Positions 16,054-25,141 of a DNA stretch of 64,000 nucleotides are shown here, one piece after another. The stretch lies in contig JAHCHO010000004.1 in NCBI GenBank assembly GCA_026129685.1, positions 62,001 to 126,000 on the forward strand, given 5' to 3'. This DNA comes from Fimbriimonadaceae bacterium. GTDB taxonomy: Bacteria > Armatimonadota > Fimbriimonadia > Fimbriimonadales > Fimbriimonadaceae. Made by a program: the position numbers and the translations under genes. The notes beneath the pieces were generated by a model. The model saw only the letters and a list, made by a program, of their open reading frames with translations, was not told the origin of the DNA and made no database searches. Every line of letters starts with the position of its first letter. Position 1 is the stretch's first letter.

Positions 16054-16419
16054 ATGGTGCGTTTCGAAGACGTGGCCCCGGTCCTTCCGGTGGCGGACAT
16101 CGATGCCTCGCTCGCGTTCTACCAGGAGACGCTCGGGTTCTCGATCGACTTCGAGCAGGGCAACCCGGTCAACCATGTGGCCTTGCGCCGGGACGCGGCC
16201 TTCATCCATCTGCGCCGAGAGCCGGTCTGCCATGTGGCGGTCACTTTTTACGTGGACGACATCCTGAAGTTGAGCGCCCAACTCGAGGCCCGGCGGGTGC
16301 CGATGGTGGAGCCACCGTCGAAGCAGGATTACGGGATGACGATGTTCTCGATCCAGGACCCGGACGGGCACCTCCTGCGGTTCCGGGAGTATTTGGTCGA
16401 GGACGAACCGCCCTGCTAG
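16054..16419 (+). CDS. VOC (glyoxalase/bleomycin resistance) family protein
   Basis: A 121-residue single vicinal-oxygen-chelate domain. It shows the paired beta-alpha-beta-beta-beta modules: VAPVLPVADIDASLAFYQET then LGFSIDFEQG, and later VTFYVDDILKLSAQLEARRV then MFSIQDPDGHLLRFREY. The pattern resembles bleomycin resistance-type proteins, which bind antibiotics by dimer formation, but many relatives are dioxygenases or unknown enzymes. Metal ligands cannot be assigned with confidence. It stands alone with 41 nt upstream and no clear promoter. Confidence 0.8.
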   Translation: MVRFEDVAPVLPVADIDASLAFYQETLGFSIDFEQGNPVNHVALRRDAAFIHLRREPVCHVAVTFYVDDILKLSAQLEARRVPMVEPPSKQDYGMTMFSIQDPDGHLLRFREYLVEDEPPC

Positions 16420-16437
16420 ACCGGTCTTCACATGGGG

Positions 16438-16443
16438 CACAAT
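16438..16443 (+). promoter_or_regulatory. -10-like CACAAT before the DUF1080 gene
   Basis: CACAAT lies 9 nt before the ATG at 16453, the same layout as before several other genes in the window. Confidence 0.35.
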
Positions 16444-16452
16444 GAGGGCGCC

Positions 16453-17124
16453 ATGCTCACCGCTTTGCACGCCGTTTGCCTCGCCGTCGCCGGGATCGCC
16501 TTGGCCGGACCCCAGCAGACCCGTCCGGAGCGGGGTTTTGTGTCGCTGGTCTCCCTGGACCGCTGGGAATCGATGCGCGGGGACGCTCCCGGGAAGGGCT
16601 GGACGGTCGAGGGGGACGAGATTCGGTATACGCCGGGGGCGGGCGGCGGCGACATCCGCACGAAGGAAGACTATCAGGATTTCGAGTTGCGCTTCGACTG
16701 GAAGATCGAGGCGGGCGGCAACTCGGGCGTGTTCTACCGGGTTTCCGACAAGAATCCGACCACGTGGGCCACGGGGCCGGAGTACCAGGTTCTCGACGAC
16801 GAGCGGCACCCGGACGGCAAGAACCCGAAGACCCGGGCGGGTTCCAACTACGCACTCTGTGCGCCGACTCAGAGCGTCGTCAAGAAGGCGGACGAGTGGA
16901 ACACGGCGCGAATCGTGGTGCGCGGCGACCACGTCGAGCATTGGCTGAACGAGGTCAAGGTGGTCGAGTACACCCTTGGCTCGCCCGAGTGGACGGCGCT
17001 GGTCAAGGAGAGCAAGTTCGCGAACGTGCCGGAGTACGGGAAGATGAAGACGGGGCGCCTCGTGCTTCAAGACCACGGCAACGCGGTGGCGTTTCGGAAC
17101 GTTCGGGTGAAGAGGCTGGGTTGA
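16453..17124 (+). CDS. DUF1080 domain protein (3-keto-disaccharide hydrolase-like), secreted
   Basis: A 223-residue protein with a signal peptide (MLTALHAVCLAVAGIALAG). The mature part is a DUF1080 concanavalin-like beta-sandwich: FVSLVSLDRWE, WTVEGDEIRYTPG, ELRFDWKIEAGGNSGVFYRV, GPEYQVLDDERHPDGK, and RIVVRGDHVEHWLNEVKVVE. Members of this family include 3-keto-glycoside hydrolases and are abundant in planctomycetes, Bacteroidetes and Armatimonadota. The substrate here is unknown. ATG 16453 is chosen over an upstream ATG at 16432 because it begins the signal peptide. The stop overlaps the next TTG start. Confidence 0.82.
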   Translation: MLTALHAVCLAVAGIALAGPQQTRPERGFVSLVSLDRWESMRGDAPGKGWTVEGDEIRYTPGAGGGDIRTKEDYQDFELRFDWKIEAGGNSGVFYRVSDKNPTTWATGPEYQVLDDERHPDGKNPKTRAGSNYALCAPTQSVVKKADEWNTARIVVRGDHVEHWLNEVKVVEYTLGSPEWTALVKESKFANVPEYGKMKTGRLVLQDHGNAVAFRNVRVKRLG

Positions 17125-17450
17125 TCTCGCGGCGGGTCCTGATCGCGGTGGCGATTGGGATGGTGCTCGTGCTGGTCAATCGGGCGGTGACGAACCTCTC
17201 GTTCGTGCCGTTGATCTTCACCGGCGTCTTTCTCTACGCACTCTTTGAACTCGCGCGACCGCTGGTCGCGGAGGCGTTTCGGTCGTGCGACCCCTATGAC
17301 CTCAAGGAGCTTCGTCGGATTCAGGAGCGGAAGGAATACGAGGACCTGGAGTTGGTGTCCCCGGACGACGCGGACACGGTGGTCTGCCCGAACTGCTTCG
17401 AGAGCTACCCGGCGCGACTCAAGGTCTGCCCTCGGTGCGGCGCGGGCTAG
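17121..17450 (+). CDS. Small membrane protein with C-terminal zinc ribbon
   Basis: A 109-residue protein starting at TTG 17121, overlapping the preceding stop (TTGA). Residues 3-40 form two hydrophobic spans (VLIAVAIGMVLVLVNRAV and FVPLIFTGVFLYALFELARP). A charged linker (KELRRIQERKEYEDLEL) leads to a C-terminal zinc-ribbon knuckle pair, C-P-N-C and C-P-R-C. The function is unknown; such ribbons tether membrane proteins to partners or nucleic acid. The end overlaps the convergent lgt stop by 4 bp. Confidence 0.7.
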   Translation: MISRRVLIAVAIGMVLVLVNRAVTNLSFVPLIFTGVFLYALFELARPLVAEAFRSCDPYDLKELRRIQERKEYEDLELVSPDDADTVVCPNCFESYPARLKVCPRCGAG

Positions 17451-18211
17451 GGGGAGGGCGGGGTCTTGTTCGCGGCCCGTCGGTACATGACCACGAGGAC
17501 GACGCCGACCGCACTCAGGGCTAGGGCGGCAACCTGAGCCTCGGTGACCGGGAGGGACCCCCAGTAGGTCGAACTGGCGCCGGCCCGCCAGAACTCGTAG
17601 GCGAATCGGGTGAGGCCATGGAGCACGAGCATGGCGCCAAACACTTGGCCGGGCAGGCGTCCACGCTTCTCCCACGCGAGAAGGATTGCCAGGGCGACGA
17701 CGTTGAGGAGGGAGTCGTAGATTTGGGCGGGATGGTAGGTACCGGGGAGTCCGTGGACGTGGACCGCCCATGGGAGGGTGCACGCCCCGCCGTAGCAGCA
17801 GCCGTTCAGCAAGCAGCCGACGCGGCCGACGATGTGGCCGACCAAGAAGGAAGGGGCGCAGACGTCGAGGAGCCCGGGAACGCTCAGCCTCGCACGTTTT
17901 GCCAGGAACACGAAGGCCAGGGCACCGAAGATCAGCCCGCCGAAGCTCGTGAGGCCCTGGAATTGGAGCGAAAAGAGCTCCTTGGTGTTCGCAAGGTAGT
18001 AGGGGAGGTCCTGGACGATGAAGGTGACGCGCGCGCCGAGGATTCCGGCGATCAGGGTCCAAATCGAGATGTCGAGGATCTTGCCGGGATCGAACCCGCG
18101 TTGGCGCGCGCGCCGTTGGGCCAGCCAGAGGGCGGCGAGGAAGGCGACGAGGATCATCACGCCGTAGCTGTGGACCTTGAACTCGCCGATACGGAACAGT
18201 TCGGGCTTCAT
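17447..18211 (-). CDS. lgt: Prolipoprotein diacylglyceryl transferase
   Basis: A 254-residue polytopic membrane enzyme that adds diacylglycerol to the lipobox cysteine of prolipoproteins. The H-S-Y-G motif near the start (FKVHSYGVMILVAF), several membrane spans, the signature HIVGRVGCLLNGCCYG and HPAQIYDSLLN are visible. The signature is the Cys-rich variant rather than G-R-x-G-N-F-I-N-G-E, a version also found in other bacterial Lgt sequences. It is the last gene of the minus-strand VWA/MoxR run, 47 nt after the double-VWA gene. The NHL lipoprotein in this window would be a substrate. Confidence 0.9.
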   Translation of the reverse strand: MKPELFRIGEFKVHSYGVMILVAFLAALWLAQRRARQRGFDPGKILDISIWTLIAGILGARVTFIVQDLPYYLANTKELFSLQFQGLTSFGGLIFGALAFVFLAKRARLSVPGLLDVCAPSFLVGHIVGRVGCLLNGCCYGGACTLPWAVHVHGLPGTYHPAQIYDSLLNVVALAILLAWEKRGRLPGQVFGAMLVLHGLTRFAYEFWRAGASSTYWGSLPVTEAQVAALALSAVGVVLVVMYRRAANKTPPSP

Positions 18212-18258
18212 TCGGGAGCTGCCCCTCCTGTCCGGGGCGAAGGGGATTGTACCGGTCC

Positions 18259-21075
18259 TTACTCGCGGTCCCGGTTTCGTTTGGCCTCGAGAAGACGGGA
18301 GGCGGCGGATTCGCCGGTCGAGGCGCGTGTCGGGGTTGGGGTGGGCCGCGAGGGTTCGACACGCACGGCGGGTCGTTCCGTCTCCGCCGTTTGGGGTGGC
18401 TTCGCCGCCCGGTCCCTGGCCTTCTGGAGTCGGGCGACGGTGGCCTGTTGCGGGACGTCGGCGGGGACGCGTCCACGGCGGGCACGGAGGAGGGCGACAA
18501 GCTTGGCCAGCAGCTCGCCGAAGGGAAGCGCGACCCGGCGCATCGCGACATCCAAGGGCAGGAGGAGGGCGGCGGCCCAAACGAACCAAGGCCATACGTC
18601 GGTGATCGACGCGCCAGACTTGGACACCGGGCGGAAGGAGTCGCCCGGCTCAGCGAGCGCGCGGCCGCCCGTGATCTGGGCGGCCCTGGCCAGGGGTCGC
18701 TCGTTGGCGCGGTAACTGCGGTATTCGGGCGGGTAAGCGACGGAAAACCCGGCCGAGCGGACAGCGGGCTTGCCGTCGGTCCCGGGTTCGGAGACGGTCA
18801 CGGTGTAAGTTCCGAGACGACTGGCGCGGAAGCGGCCTTGGAAGACGCCGGGCGCCTGCTGGGTCAGGTTGAGGGCGCGCGATTCGCCCTGGGGGGCACC
18901 GAGCCGGACCTCGCCTTCGAGGGCGGGCAAAGGGTTGCCCAGGGAGTCGAACGCCTTGATCTCGACGACGTTGTCGCCCCCTTCCTGACGGACCGCAACG
19001 CGGTAGTCGTTGCGCGTCGTGCGACGACCGATCGCGCGGAGGGCTTGGCTCCAGAACCGGCCAAAGCCGTCCCAACTCACCCACTGGGCCGCCCAGCGTG
19101 CCTGGGCGTCGGAGGTGAAGGCGAGGGACGAGCCGAGGCCATACTGCCACGTCGCCAGGAGAGGGTCGTCCTTGTGGGTTCGCATCCCGGTGCGGGCGAG
19201 GGGTCGGCGGTCGGTGAGGCAGTAGGCGTAAAGGGCGGGGATCGCGTTGGGAGCTATACCCCGCAAGGCGTCCTCTCCGTAGCCGACCTTGGGGAAGAAC
19301 GCGCCTTCCTCGATGGCGGAGCGGCTCATCACGGCGGCGTCCTGGGTGAAGATGGCGGGAAGCTGGCCGGCGCGCTTGGCGAGGTAGAAGCGGCCGCCGC
19401 CCGCGGCCGCCATCTGCTTGAGGAACGGCACGTCCTTGCCGTCGCCGATGGCGACGACGGAGGTGGTGATCTTCTCGCGGCGCATCTGGTCGACGATGTT
19501 GAGCGACGCGCCATAGAGGTCGACGTCCGCGCCGTCGGCTAGGAAGATGAAGTGGCGGACCTTGCTTCCTTCGGCGCGGAGGGACTTCGCGGCAAACTGG
19601 GAACTGGGCTCGGCGTAGACGCCGCCGCCGCCGACGCCGAGCTTGCGAATCTGGGAGATCACGCGCTCCTTGTCGTCGAGTTTCTGCATCGGGGCGACGA
19701 ACTGAATGTTGTCGGTGCTACCGGCGACGCCGACGCGGTCGAGGGGGGACAGAAGGCGAACGGTCTGCTCGGCGGCCATTCCTGCGAGGCGGATTTTCTC
19801 GAACCCGTCTTCGACCATGCTCATGCTGCCGGAGGCGTCCACGACGATCAGGATCGAGGTGCTGGGGAAAGACTTGCGCTGGCGGATGTTGAGGTCCACG
19901 GGGAGGGCGTCGGCGACGGGGGTGCCGTAGTATCCGCCCGGCAGAAAGCTGTTCTCGCCGCCGATCATCGCGAACCCGACGCCGGTGTCTTTCACGGTGG
20001 ACTCCAGGGCCTTCATTTGCCCCGGGGTGAGGGAGGCGGCGTTGAGGTCGTTGAAGACGATGGCGTCGTAGCGCTGGAACTCCTCAGGACGGACGGGAAC
20101 TTGGCCGGGTCCGCCCAGGTCCACGTCCAAGCCCTGTTTGCGGACGGCGTCGACCAGGTGGGTGTGGCGGAGATCGGACTGGAGAACGAGGATACGGGGA
20201 CGGCCGCGCACGGCGACGAAGCCCGCGCCGACGTTGTTTCGGATGTCGGTATCCCTTTCGGCGGTCAGGGTGGCTCGGTAGCGGAAGAACCCGGGACGCG
20301 CCAACTTGTCGCTCAGGACGACGGCGTTCTTGCCCTTGGTGAGGCTGACCGCCACCCGGTGGATCATCTGGCCGTCGCGATCGAGGGTGAGGATCGCACG
20401 CTGATTGGTCGAGGACTCGGCGAGAATCCGGAGGTCGAAGGGCTGATCGGCGCGGACATCGGAGGGGGCTTCGAGATCAAGGACGGTGGCTTCGCCCGTG
20501 CGCTCGGTCTGGCCGAGGAGAACGTAGTCGAGTTCGATGCCGTCGGTGGCGGCGACGTCGGCGGCTTCGACGAGATCGCCATCGGTCTCGTTACCATCGG
20601 ACAGCACGACGACGCGTCGAGAATGGCCCTCGGGGAAGGAGGCGGCGGCGAGGCGAACGGCGGCGGCGAGGTCGCTTGCGGAACCGTCGACCACGGAGGC
20701 GATCTTGCCGAGTTTGCGACGTCCGCCGGGCGCGGCCTCGATGACGGCGTCTTTGCCGAAGGCGATAACGCCACCGACGTCGTTAGGGCCGAGAGCGGAC
20801 AAAGCTCGGTCGGCGAACTCGGCGGCGCGGTTTCGGTCGCGATCGGAGACGCTGTCGGATCGGTCAAGGAGGAAGATCGTCGCGACTCCTTCGTAGGGGC
20901 GGTGGAGTTGCGGCCCGGCAAGGGCCAAGATCAAACACGCGGCGAGGAGGAATCGGAGGGCAAAGGCAAGGCGTTTCCGCGCCTTCGCCATGCCGTGGAC
21001 GTGGCGAAAGGAAATCCAGAGTCCCGCTACGGCGGGGACAAGGAGCAAGAGGTAGAGGGGCGTGACGAAGCGCAC
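18259..21075 (-). CDS. Large membrane protein with two VWA domains and a GATase1-like domain
   Basis: A 938-residue protein. Two membrane spans at the N-terminus (PLYLLLLVPAVAGLWISF and FALRFLLAACLILALAG) precede a first von Willebrand factor A domain (IFLLDRSDSVS). A glutamine-amidotransferase-like segment follows (RPRILVLQSDLRHTHLVDAV to GFAMIGGENSF). A second VWA domain has a complete MIDAS (VVDASGSMS, then later FLADGADVD). Beta-sandwich segments and a C-terminal membrane span (VWPWFVWAAALLLPLDVA) lead to a long basic, Ala-rich cytoplasmic tail. Such proteins occur with MoxR ATPases, DUF58 and BatA-like partners. Metal-dependent protein binding in the periplasm is inferred. Three bases separate it from the upstream BatA-like gene. 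Confidence 0.82.
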   Translation of the reverse strand: MRFVTPLYLLLLVPAVAGLWISFRHVHGMAKARKRLAFALRFLLAACLILALAGPQLHRPYEGVATIFLLDRSDSVSDRDRNRAAEFADRALSALGPNDVGGVIAFGKDAVIEAAPGGRRKLGKIASVVDGSASDLAAAVRLAAASFPEGHSRRVVVLSDGNETDGDLVEAADVAATDGIELDYVLLGQTERTGEATVLDLEAPSDVRADQPFDLRILAESSTNQRAILTLDRDGQMIHRVAVSLTKGKNAVVLSDKLARPGFFRYRATLTAERDTDIRNNVGAGFVAVRGRPRILVLQSDLRHTHLVDAVRKQGLDVDLGGPGQVPVRPEEFQRYDAIVFNDLNAASLTPGQMKALESTVKDTGVGFAMIGGENSFLPGGYYGTPVADALPVDLNIRQRKSFPSTSILIVVDASGSMSMVEDGFEKIRLAGMAAEQTVRLLSPLDRVGVAGSTDNIQFVAPMQKLDDKERVISQIRKLGVGGGGVYAEPSSQFAAKSLRAEGSKVRHFIFLADGADVDLYGASLNIVDQMRREKITTSVVAIGDGKDVPFLKQMAAAGGGRFYLAKRAGQLPAIFTQDAAVMSRSAIEEGAFFPKVGYGEDALRGIAPNAIPALYAYCLTDRRPLARTGMRTHKDDPLLATWQYGLGSSLAFTSDAQARWAAQWVSWDGFGRFWSQALRAIGRRTTRNDYRVAVRQEGGDNVVEIKAFDSLGNPLPALEGEVRLGAPQGESRALNLTQQAPGVFQGRFRASRLGTYTVTVSEPGTDGKPAVRSAGFSVAYPPEYRSYRANERPLARAAQITGGRALAEPGDSFRPVSKSGASITDVWPWFVWAAALLLPLDVAMRRVALPFGELLAKLVALLRARRGRVPADVPQQATVARLQKARDRAAKPPQTAETERPAVRVEPSRPTPTPTRASTGESAASRLLEAKRNRDRE

Positions 21076-21078
21076 GGC

Positions 21079-22905
21079 CTAGGACCTCCTCGCGAAGAGC
21101 CACCATTCTGCGCCGAGCACGAGCAGTCCCAGCAGCAGAAGGGGGCGCCAGAAGTCGGCGTAGCGGACGGGGGTGGCGACCGCCTTGACGGTCCCGCCGC
21201 CCAGGGACAGCGACGGAACCGGGGCGATGTTGGACTCGCGTTCGTTGCGCAGGGAGGCGAAGAGGGTCTTCGTCGTCTTGCCCAACCGCAGTTCGTAGCG
21301 GCCCACCCGGTCCAGGTCGCGAACCCGGGCCTGGCCGTCTTCGACCTTCAGGGCGAGAGACCGTCCGGAAGGGACGACGAGGCTCGGGCGGTCGGCGGCA
21401 TCGGCGGGTAAGTTGAAGGTCGATCCTGCCGGGACGGCGAGCACGTCGGCGGCGGCCTTACCGGCTAGGAAGTCGAGGACGTTGGCGACGAAGATCGGGA
21501 ATCCGACCTGAAGGGGAAAATCGGAGTCAAGGACGCGGAAAGCGAGGTATGCCCGGCGCTGCTTGCCCTCGTCGACCACGAGGAGCGAAGTCTGGCTCGA
21601 CTCGCTCAGGGTCCGCGCGGTGGCTTTGGGCGTTACCTTCTGCGCGGAGTCGATGAAGACGTTGCGGAGGTCCACACCGTCGAGGATGGGGTGGTTCTCG
21701 GCGGAGACGGCGATCGGGTTCTTCACGGTGCCATTCGCGCGAACGGGCGACGGTCCGCCCGCGACGCCGAGGGTCAGGACGCCGCGGGAACGAACGGGCT
21801 CCTCGGCGATCCCGTCAAAGACGACGATGTCATAGGTGGACGCGGGGCCGGTCGCGCCTTGCTCAGAATCCGGCACGGCCTGCGCGCGGTCGAGCGTGAC
21901 GCGCGGATCGAGGGAGAGCGCCCGCTCGAGGAAGGGGTCTCCTTGGGTCACGAGGAGGACGCGAAGGGCGGCGTTCGGGTCGGTGACGGTGACGGCGTAG
22001 TCGTCGGCCACGAGGGCGTCCGGCGGGTTGAGGCGGGCCTCGATGGCCTTGACCCCGGCAGGAACGGGGACGGTGCGGCCCGTCGTTTCGCCCGGCTTGG
22101 CGAGGAGTTTGGCCGAGTCCAGGACGCGGCCGTCGGCGTAGATCGTCAACGTCGTGCCGGCAGGGGCCGCCCCAAAGTTCCGGACGCCGCAGTAGGCGAG
22201 CCTTCCTTCGGTCGTGACGGAACTGCCGAGGGCCACGATGGCGAGGTTTTCGGCGGTCTGGCCGAGGGACCGGTAGACGACGGCGGCCTTTCCGGGGGCG
22301 AAGTTCTGCGGTGGGTCGAACGCGCCGTCGCTGAGGAGGACGATTTGGGCCGATTCCTGGTTCGCGACGACGGCGGCGGCGAGGCGCAGGGCCTCGCCCA
22401 CATCGGCGGCGGCGTCGTAGCGGCGGCAGGACTCCAGGGCCGCGACCTGGCGCGCGGGGTCGGTCGAGAGCGGGAAGACGACGCGGGGAACGGGACCCGC
22501 TTCGATGAGGGCCATTCGATCCCCGGTGGACGCGGCGCGGACGGCGTCGCGGACGAGGCGGAGTCCTTCGTCGAACCGGGTAGGGGCGACATCGGTCGCG
22601 CCCATTCCGGCGGAAGCGTCGAGGACGAAGACGGTGACCCGGCCGCTGAGTCCCGCTTGGCGGGTCAGCGGGCGGGCCAGGGCGAAGGCAAGGGCGATCA
22701 AGGCCACCAACTGAAGGACGAGGAGCCAGCTGAAGCGCAGACGTTGGAAGAGGGTGTTGGCGCGGACCTCGTCGGTTCGGGAGGGCCAGAGAAAGGTGGC
22801 GGGCACGGTGAGGTCTTTGCGCCGGATTTTGAGGAGGTAGAGCAGGACGATGAACCCGGCCAGGGGAAGCAAGGCGAGCAGGACGCCGGGGTTCTGGAGG
22901 TTCAT
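21079..22905 (-). CDS. BatA/aerotolerance-type membrane protein with degenerate VWA domain
   Basis: A 608-residue protein with the N-terminal BatA-type pair of membrane helices and basic loop (NPGVLLALLPLAGFIVLLYL, LKIRRKDLTVPATFLW, then WLLVLQLVALIALAFALAR). The following VWA-like domain reads VFVLDASAGMG where a MIDAS D-x-S-x-S would be expected, so metal binding may be altered. A GATase-like fold and beta-sandwich lead to a last C-terminal span (FWRPLLLLGLLVLGAEWWLF). It resembles the family found beside MoxR and DUF58 in many bacteria. The ATG at 22905 overlaps the DUF58 stop (ATGA); an ATG four codons upstream is less likely. Confidence 0.82.
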   Translation of the reverse strand: MNLQNPGVLLALLPLAGFIVLLYLLKIRRKDLTVPATFLWPSRTDEVRANTLFQRLRFSWLLVLQLVALIALAFALARPLTRQAGLSGRVTVFVLDASAGMGATDVAPTRFDEGLRLVRDAVRAASTGDRMALIEAGPVPRVVFPLSTDPARQVAALESCRRYDAAADVGEALRLAAAVVANQESAQIVLLSDGAFDPPQNFAPGKAAVVYRSLGQTAENLAIVALGSSVTTEGRLAYCGVRNFGAAPAGTTLTIYADGRVLDSAKLLAKPGETTGRTVPVPAGVKAIEARLNPPDALVADDYAVTVTDPNAALRVLLVTQGDPFLERALSLDPRVTLDRAQAVPDSEQGATGPASTYDIVVFDGIAEEPVRSRGVLTLGVAGGPSPVRANGTVKNPIAVSAENHPILDGVDLRNVFIDSAQKVTPKATARTLSESSQTSLLVVDEGKQRRAYLAFRVLDSDFPLQVGFPIFVANVLDFLAGKAAADVLAVPAGSTFNLPADAADRPSLVVPSGRSLALKVEDGQARVRDLDRVGRYELRLGKTTKTLFASLRNERESNIAPVPSLSLGGGTVKAVATPVRYADFWRPLLLLGLLVLGAEWWLFARRS

Positions 22906-23789
22906 CGGACGACCCACGCCTCCCGGCGTCCGGTCGTACGGAGGAAGTCCTCGACGGAGGCTTCGGAGCGGACGGTGGCGATCCGTCCGCCGCAGCGGCG
23001 AACCGCTTCGGCGATGCGGGCCTGGTGCGCGCGCAGGTTCGCTTGATACCCCCGGAGGGCATAGCTGTTGGCGGTGATCTCGACGGTGCCGTCGGTTTCG
23101 GAGTCGAGGAGACGGAGGTCGCCCTCCAGGTCGGGTTCGAGGTCCACGGCGCTCAGGATCTGGAGGAAGAGGACTTCGTGGCCACGGGACGCCAGGGCAC
23201 GGACGCCGGCCTCGATATCGGGGTCGAGGCCGTCGGAGAGCAGGATGGCAAGACCGGGACGGGCGTCCCCGGCGGCGAACGCGCGGAGGGAGCGTGCGAG
23301 TCCCTCGCGGCCCTCGGGGGGGTCCGAGGAGAGTCGTCGGACGAGTTTCGGGTAGGTGGCGCGACCACGGATCGGGGGTGCGGGCGCCTCGCGCGTCCCG
23401 AGGGACACGAGGAAGAGGGCATCGCCGGCCCCGAGCGCGACGTGACCGAAGGCGGCGGCGAATCGGCGGGCGGCTTGAGCTTTGGAGGGATCGCCGAAGG
23501 ACATGGAGGCGGAACGGTCGAGGAGGAGGTGGACGGCGAGGTCCTCTTCGTCCTGGTAGGTGCGGACGACGGCGTTCTCAAGGCGCGCGTAGACGTTCCA
23601 GTCGAAGTGGCGGAGGTCGTCGCCCTCGGCGTACTCGCGGTAGTCGGCGAACTCGATGCTGACGCCCTTCTTGCGGCTTAGGCGCTCGCCGCGCACGCGC
23701 CCGGTCGGGGGCTTGCGCGGATTGAAGCGCAGACCTTCGAGGAGCCGGAACTCCTTTGGGGTGAGGATCAGGTCGGCGGTGGCGGGCAG
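22902..23789 (-). CDS. DUF58 protein, probable CTG start
   Basis: A 295-residue cytoplasmic protein with the DUF58 signature RGERLSRKKGVSIEFADYRE, EGDDLRHFDWNVYARL, and a VWA-like LLLDRSASM. DUF58 proteins work with MoxR ATPases. The only ATG/GTG/TTG in the N-terminal region is a GTG at 23696, which would remove conserved residues LTPKEFRLLEGLRF. An in-frame CTG at 23789 lies six bases after an AAGGTG ribosome-binding site and four after the moxR stop. I therefore place the start there. The 3' end overlaps the BatA-like gene. Confidence 0.85.
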   Translation of the reverse strand: MPATADLILTPKEFRLLEGLRFNPRKPPTGRVRGERLSRKKGVSIEFADYREYAEGDDLRHFDWNVYARLENAVVRTYQDEEDLAVHLLLDRSASMSFGDPSKAQAARRFAAAFGHVALGAGDALFLVSLGTREAPAPPIRGRATYPKLVRRLSSDPPEGREGLARSLRAFAAGDARPGLAILLSDGLDPDIEAGVRALASRGHEVLFLQILSAVDLEPDLEGDLRLLDSETDGTVEITANSYALRGYQANLRAHQARIAEAVRRCGGRIATVRSEASVEDFLRTTGRREAWVVR

Positions 23790-23792
23790 CGG

Positions 23793-24797
23793 TTACACCT
23801 TGATCGGGTCGCGGTCGTGGCCCTCGACGTGGGCGAGGATGCGATCGAGCAACGCGTCCGGATCAAGGCCGTCCGCTTCGGCTTCGAAGTTGGGAAGGAC
23901 GCGGTGCCGAAGGGCCGGCTTCATCGCGCGTTTGAGATCGTCCTTCGACACGTTGTAGCGGCCGGCCAGGAGGGCATAGACCTTTGCCGCACCGACGATG
24001 GCCTGGGCGCCTCGGGGAGAGGAACCGTACCGGACGTAGCGGCGGGTGACCTCGGGCGCGCCTTCGGTCGAAGGATGGGTCGCCACGACGAGCGAGAGGG
24101 CGTAATCGAGGACGTTTTCGGCTACCGGGACCTCCCGAGCGATCTCACGGAGACGGAGAACGTCGGCTCCGGTCGCGACGGGCTCGATGGACTGGGTGCG
24201 CGTTCCGGTCGTGCGCAGGACGACCTCGGCGAGTTCGGACTTGCTGGGGTAGGGCACGAGCAGTTTGAAGAAGAAGCGATCGAGTTGGGCTTCGGGCAGG
24301 GGGTACGTGCCCTCCTGCTCAATCGGGTTCTGGGTTGCCATCACCAGGAAGGGTTCTTGTAGTTCGTGGCGGCTGCCGCCGACGGTGACCGACCGCTCCT
24401 GCATCGCCTCTAGCATCGCGGACTGGGTTTTCGGAGTGGCACGGTTGATCTCGTCGGCGAGGACGAGGTTGGCGAAGATCGGTCCCCGACGGAACTCGAA
24501 GCGACGCGCGCCGCTTTCATCGTGGGCGAGCACGTTCGTGCCGGTAACGTCGGCGGGCATCAGGTCGGGCGTGAACTGGAGCCGACCGAAATCCAGGCTC
24601 AGGGCCTGAGCGAGGGAGCGAACGAGCAGAGTCTTGCCGAGACCGGGCATCCCCTCCAGGAGCACGTGGCCGTTGCAGGCGAGACCGACGAGGACGCCCT
24701 CGACGACCGATGCCTGACCGACGATGACCCGCTCGACCTGGGCTCGGACGGCGGCGAAGGTATCGCGGAACCAGGCGGCGGCGGCTTCGCCACTCAT
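23793..24797 (-). CDS. MoxR family AAA+ ATPase
   Basis: A 334-residue AAA+ ATPase. The Walker A motif GMPGLGKT, Walker B with NLVLADEINRATPKTQSAML, the sensor-1 segment FLVMATQNPIEQEGTYPLPE, and the arginine-finger region AQLDRFFFKLLVPYP are complete. MoxR proteins are chaperone-like ATPases that act with VWA proteins, here supplied by the next three genes. A good AGGAGG ribosome-binding site sits 8 nt before the ATG, overlapping the end of the preceding reading frame. This signals strong translation inside the operon. Confidence 0.95.
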   Translation of the reverse strand: MSGEAAAAWFRDTFAAVRAQVERVIVGQASVVEGVLVGLACNGHVLLEGMPGLGKTLLVRSLAQALSLDFGRLQFTPDLMPADVTGTNVLAHDESGARRFEFRRGPIFANLVLADEINRATPKTQSAMLEAMQERSVTVGGSRHELQEPFLVMATQNPIEQEGTYPLPEAQLDRFFFKLLVPYPSKSELAEVVLRTTGTRTQSIEPVATGADVLRLREIAREVPVAENVLDYALSLVVATHPSTEGAPEVTRRYVRYGSSPRGAQAIVGAAKVYALLAGRYNVSKDDLKRAMKPALRHRVLPNFEAEADGLDPDALLDRILAHVEGHDRDPIKV

Positions 24798-24809
24798 CGT
24801 CCCGTCCTC

Positions 24810-25133
24810 CTAACCTCGGGAGAGGCCTTCGAAATACTCGCGCACGCGTTTTTCATGTTCTTTCGGAATCTCCTTCTTGTCGATCGCGCTTTCCATTCTC
24901 GTGCGGTACTTGGGCAGGACTTTGAGGTACGGGACCGAGGACCGGGTGCCCAGGGCGGTGGGCGCCTTGATCTCGACGAACGTTTCCTCCCCTTCGTTGC
25001 GACGTTGGCCGCGCACCTGGGTGGGCGTGGTTTTGCCGGCCCCGGGCTGCTCTTGGTCTTCCATGGCGTTGTCGCCCGCGCCGGCATAGAACATGTCCTG
25101 GCTTCGCCCGCCCTTGCCACGGCCAAGGCTCAA
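24810..25133 (-). CDS. C-terminal tail segment of the coiled-coil protein, separated by one UGA
   Basis: A 107-codon segment in the same frame as the 411-residue coiled-coil gene just upstream, with only the UGA at 25173-25175 and 13 further codons between. It contains a Gly-rich part (LGRGKGGRSQDMFYAGAGDN), then VEIKAPTALGT, and ends SVPYLKVLPKYRTRMESAID, KKEIPKEHEKRVREYFEGLS. To my knowledge of this family the closing VPY-to-YFEGL helix pair is the C-terminus of the same coiled-coil membrane proteins in related clusters. It is either the end of a selenoprotein read through the UGA, or a separate protein starting at TTG 25133 or ATG 25094. No close ribosome-binding site precedes either. Confidence 0.6.
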   Translation of the reverse strand: MSLGRGKGGRSQDMFYAGAGDNAMEDQEQPGAGKTTPTQVRGQRRNEGEETFVEIKAPTALGTRSSVPYLKVLPKYRTRMESAIDKKEIPKEHEKRVREYFEGLSRG

Positions 25134-25141
25134 ACCCGATG

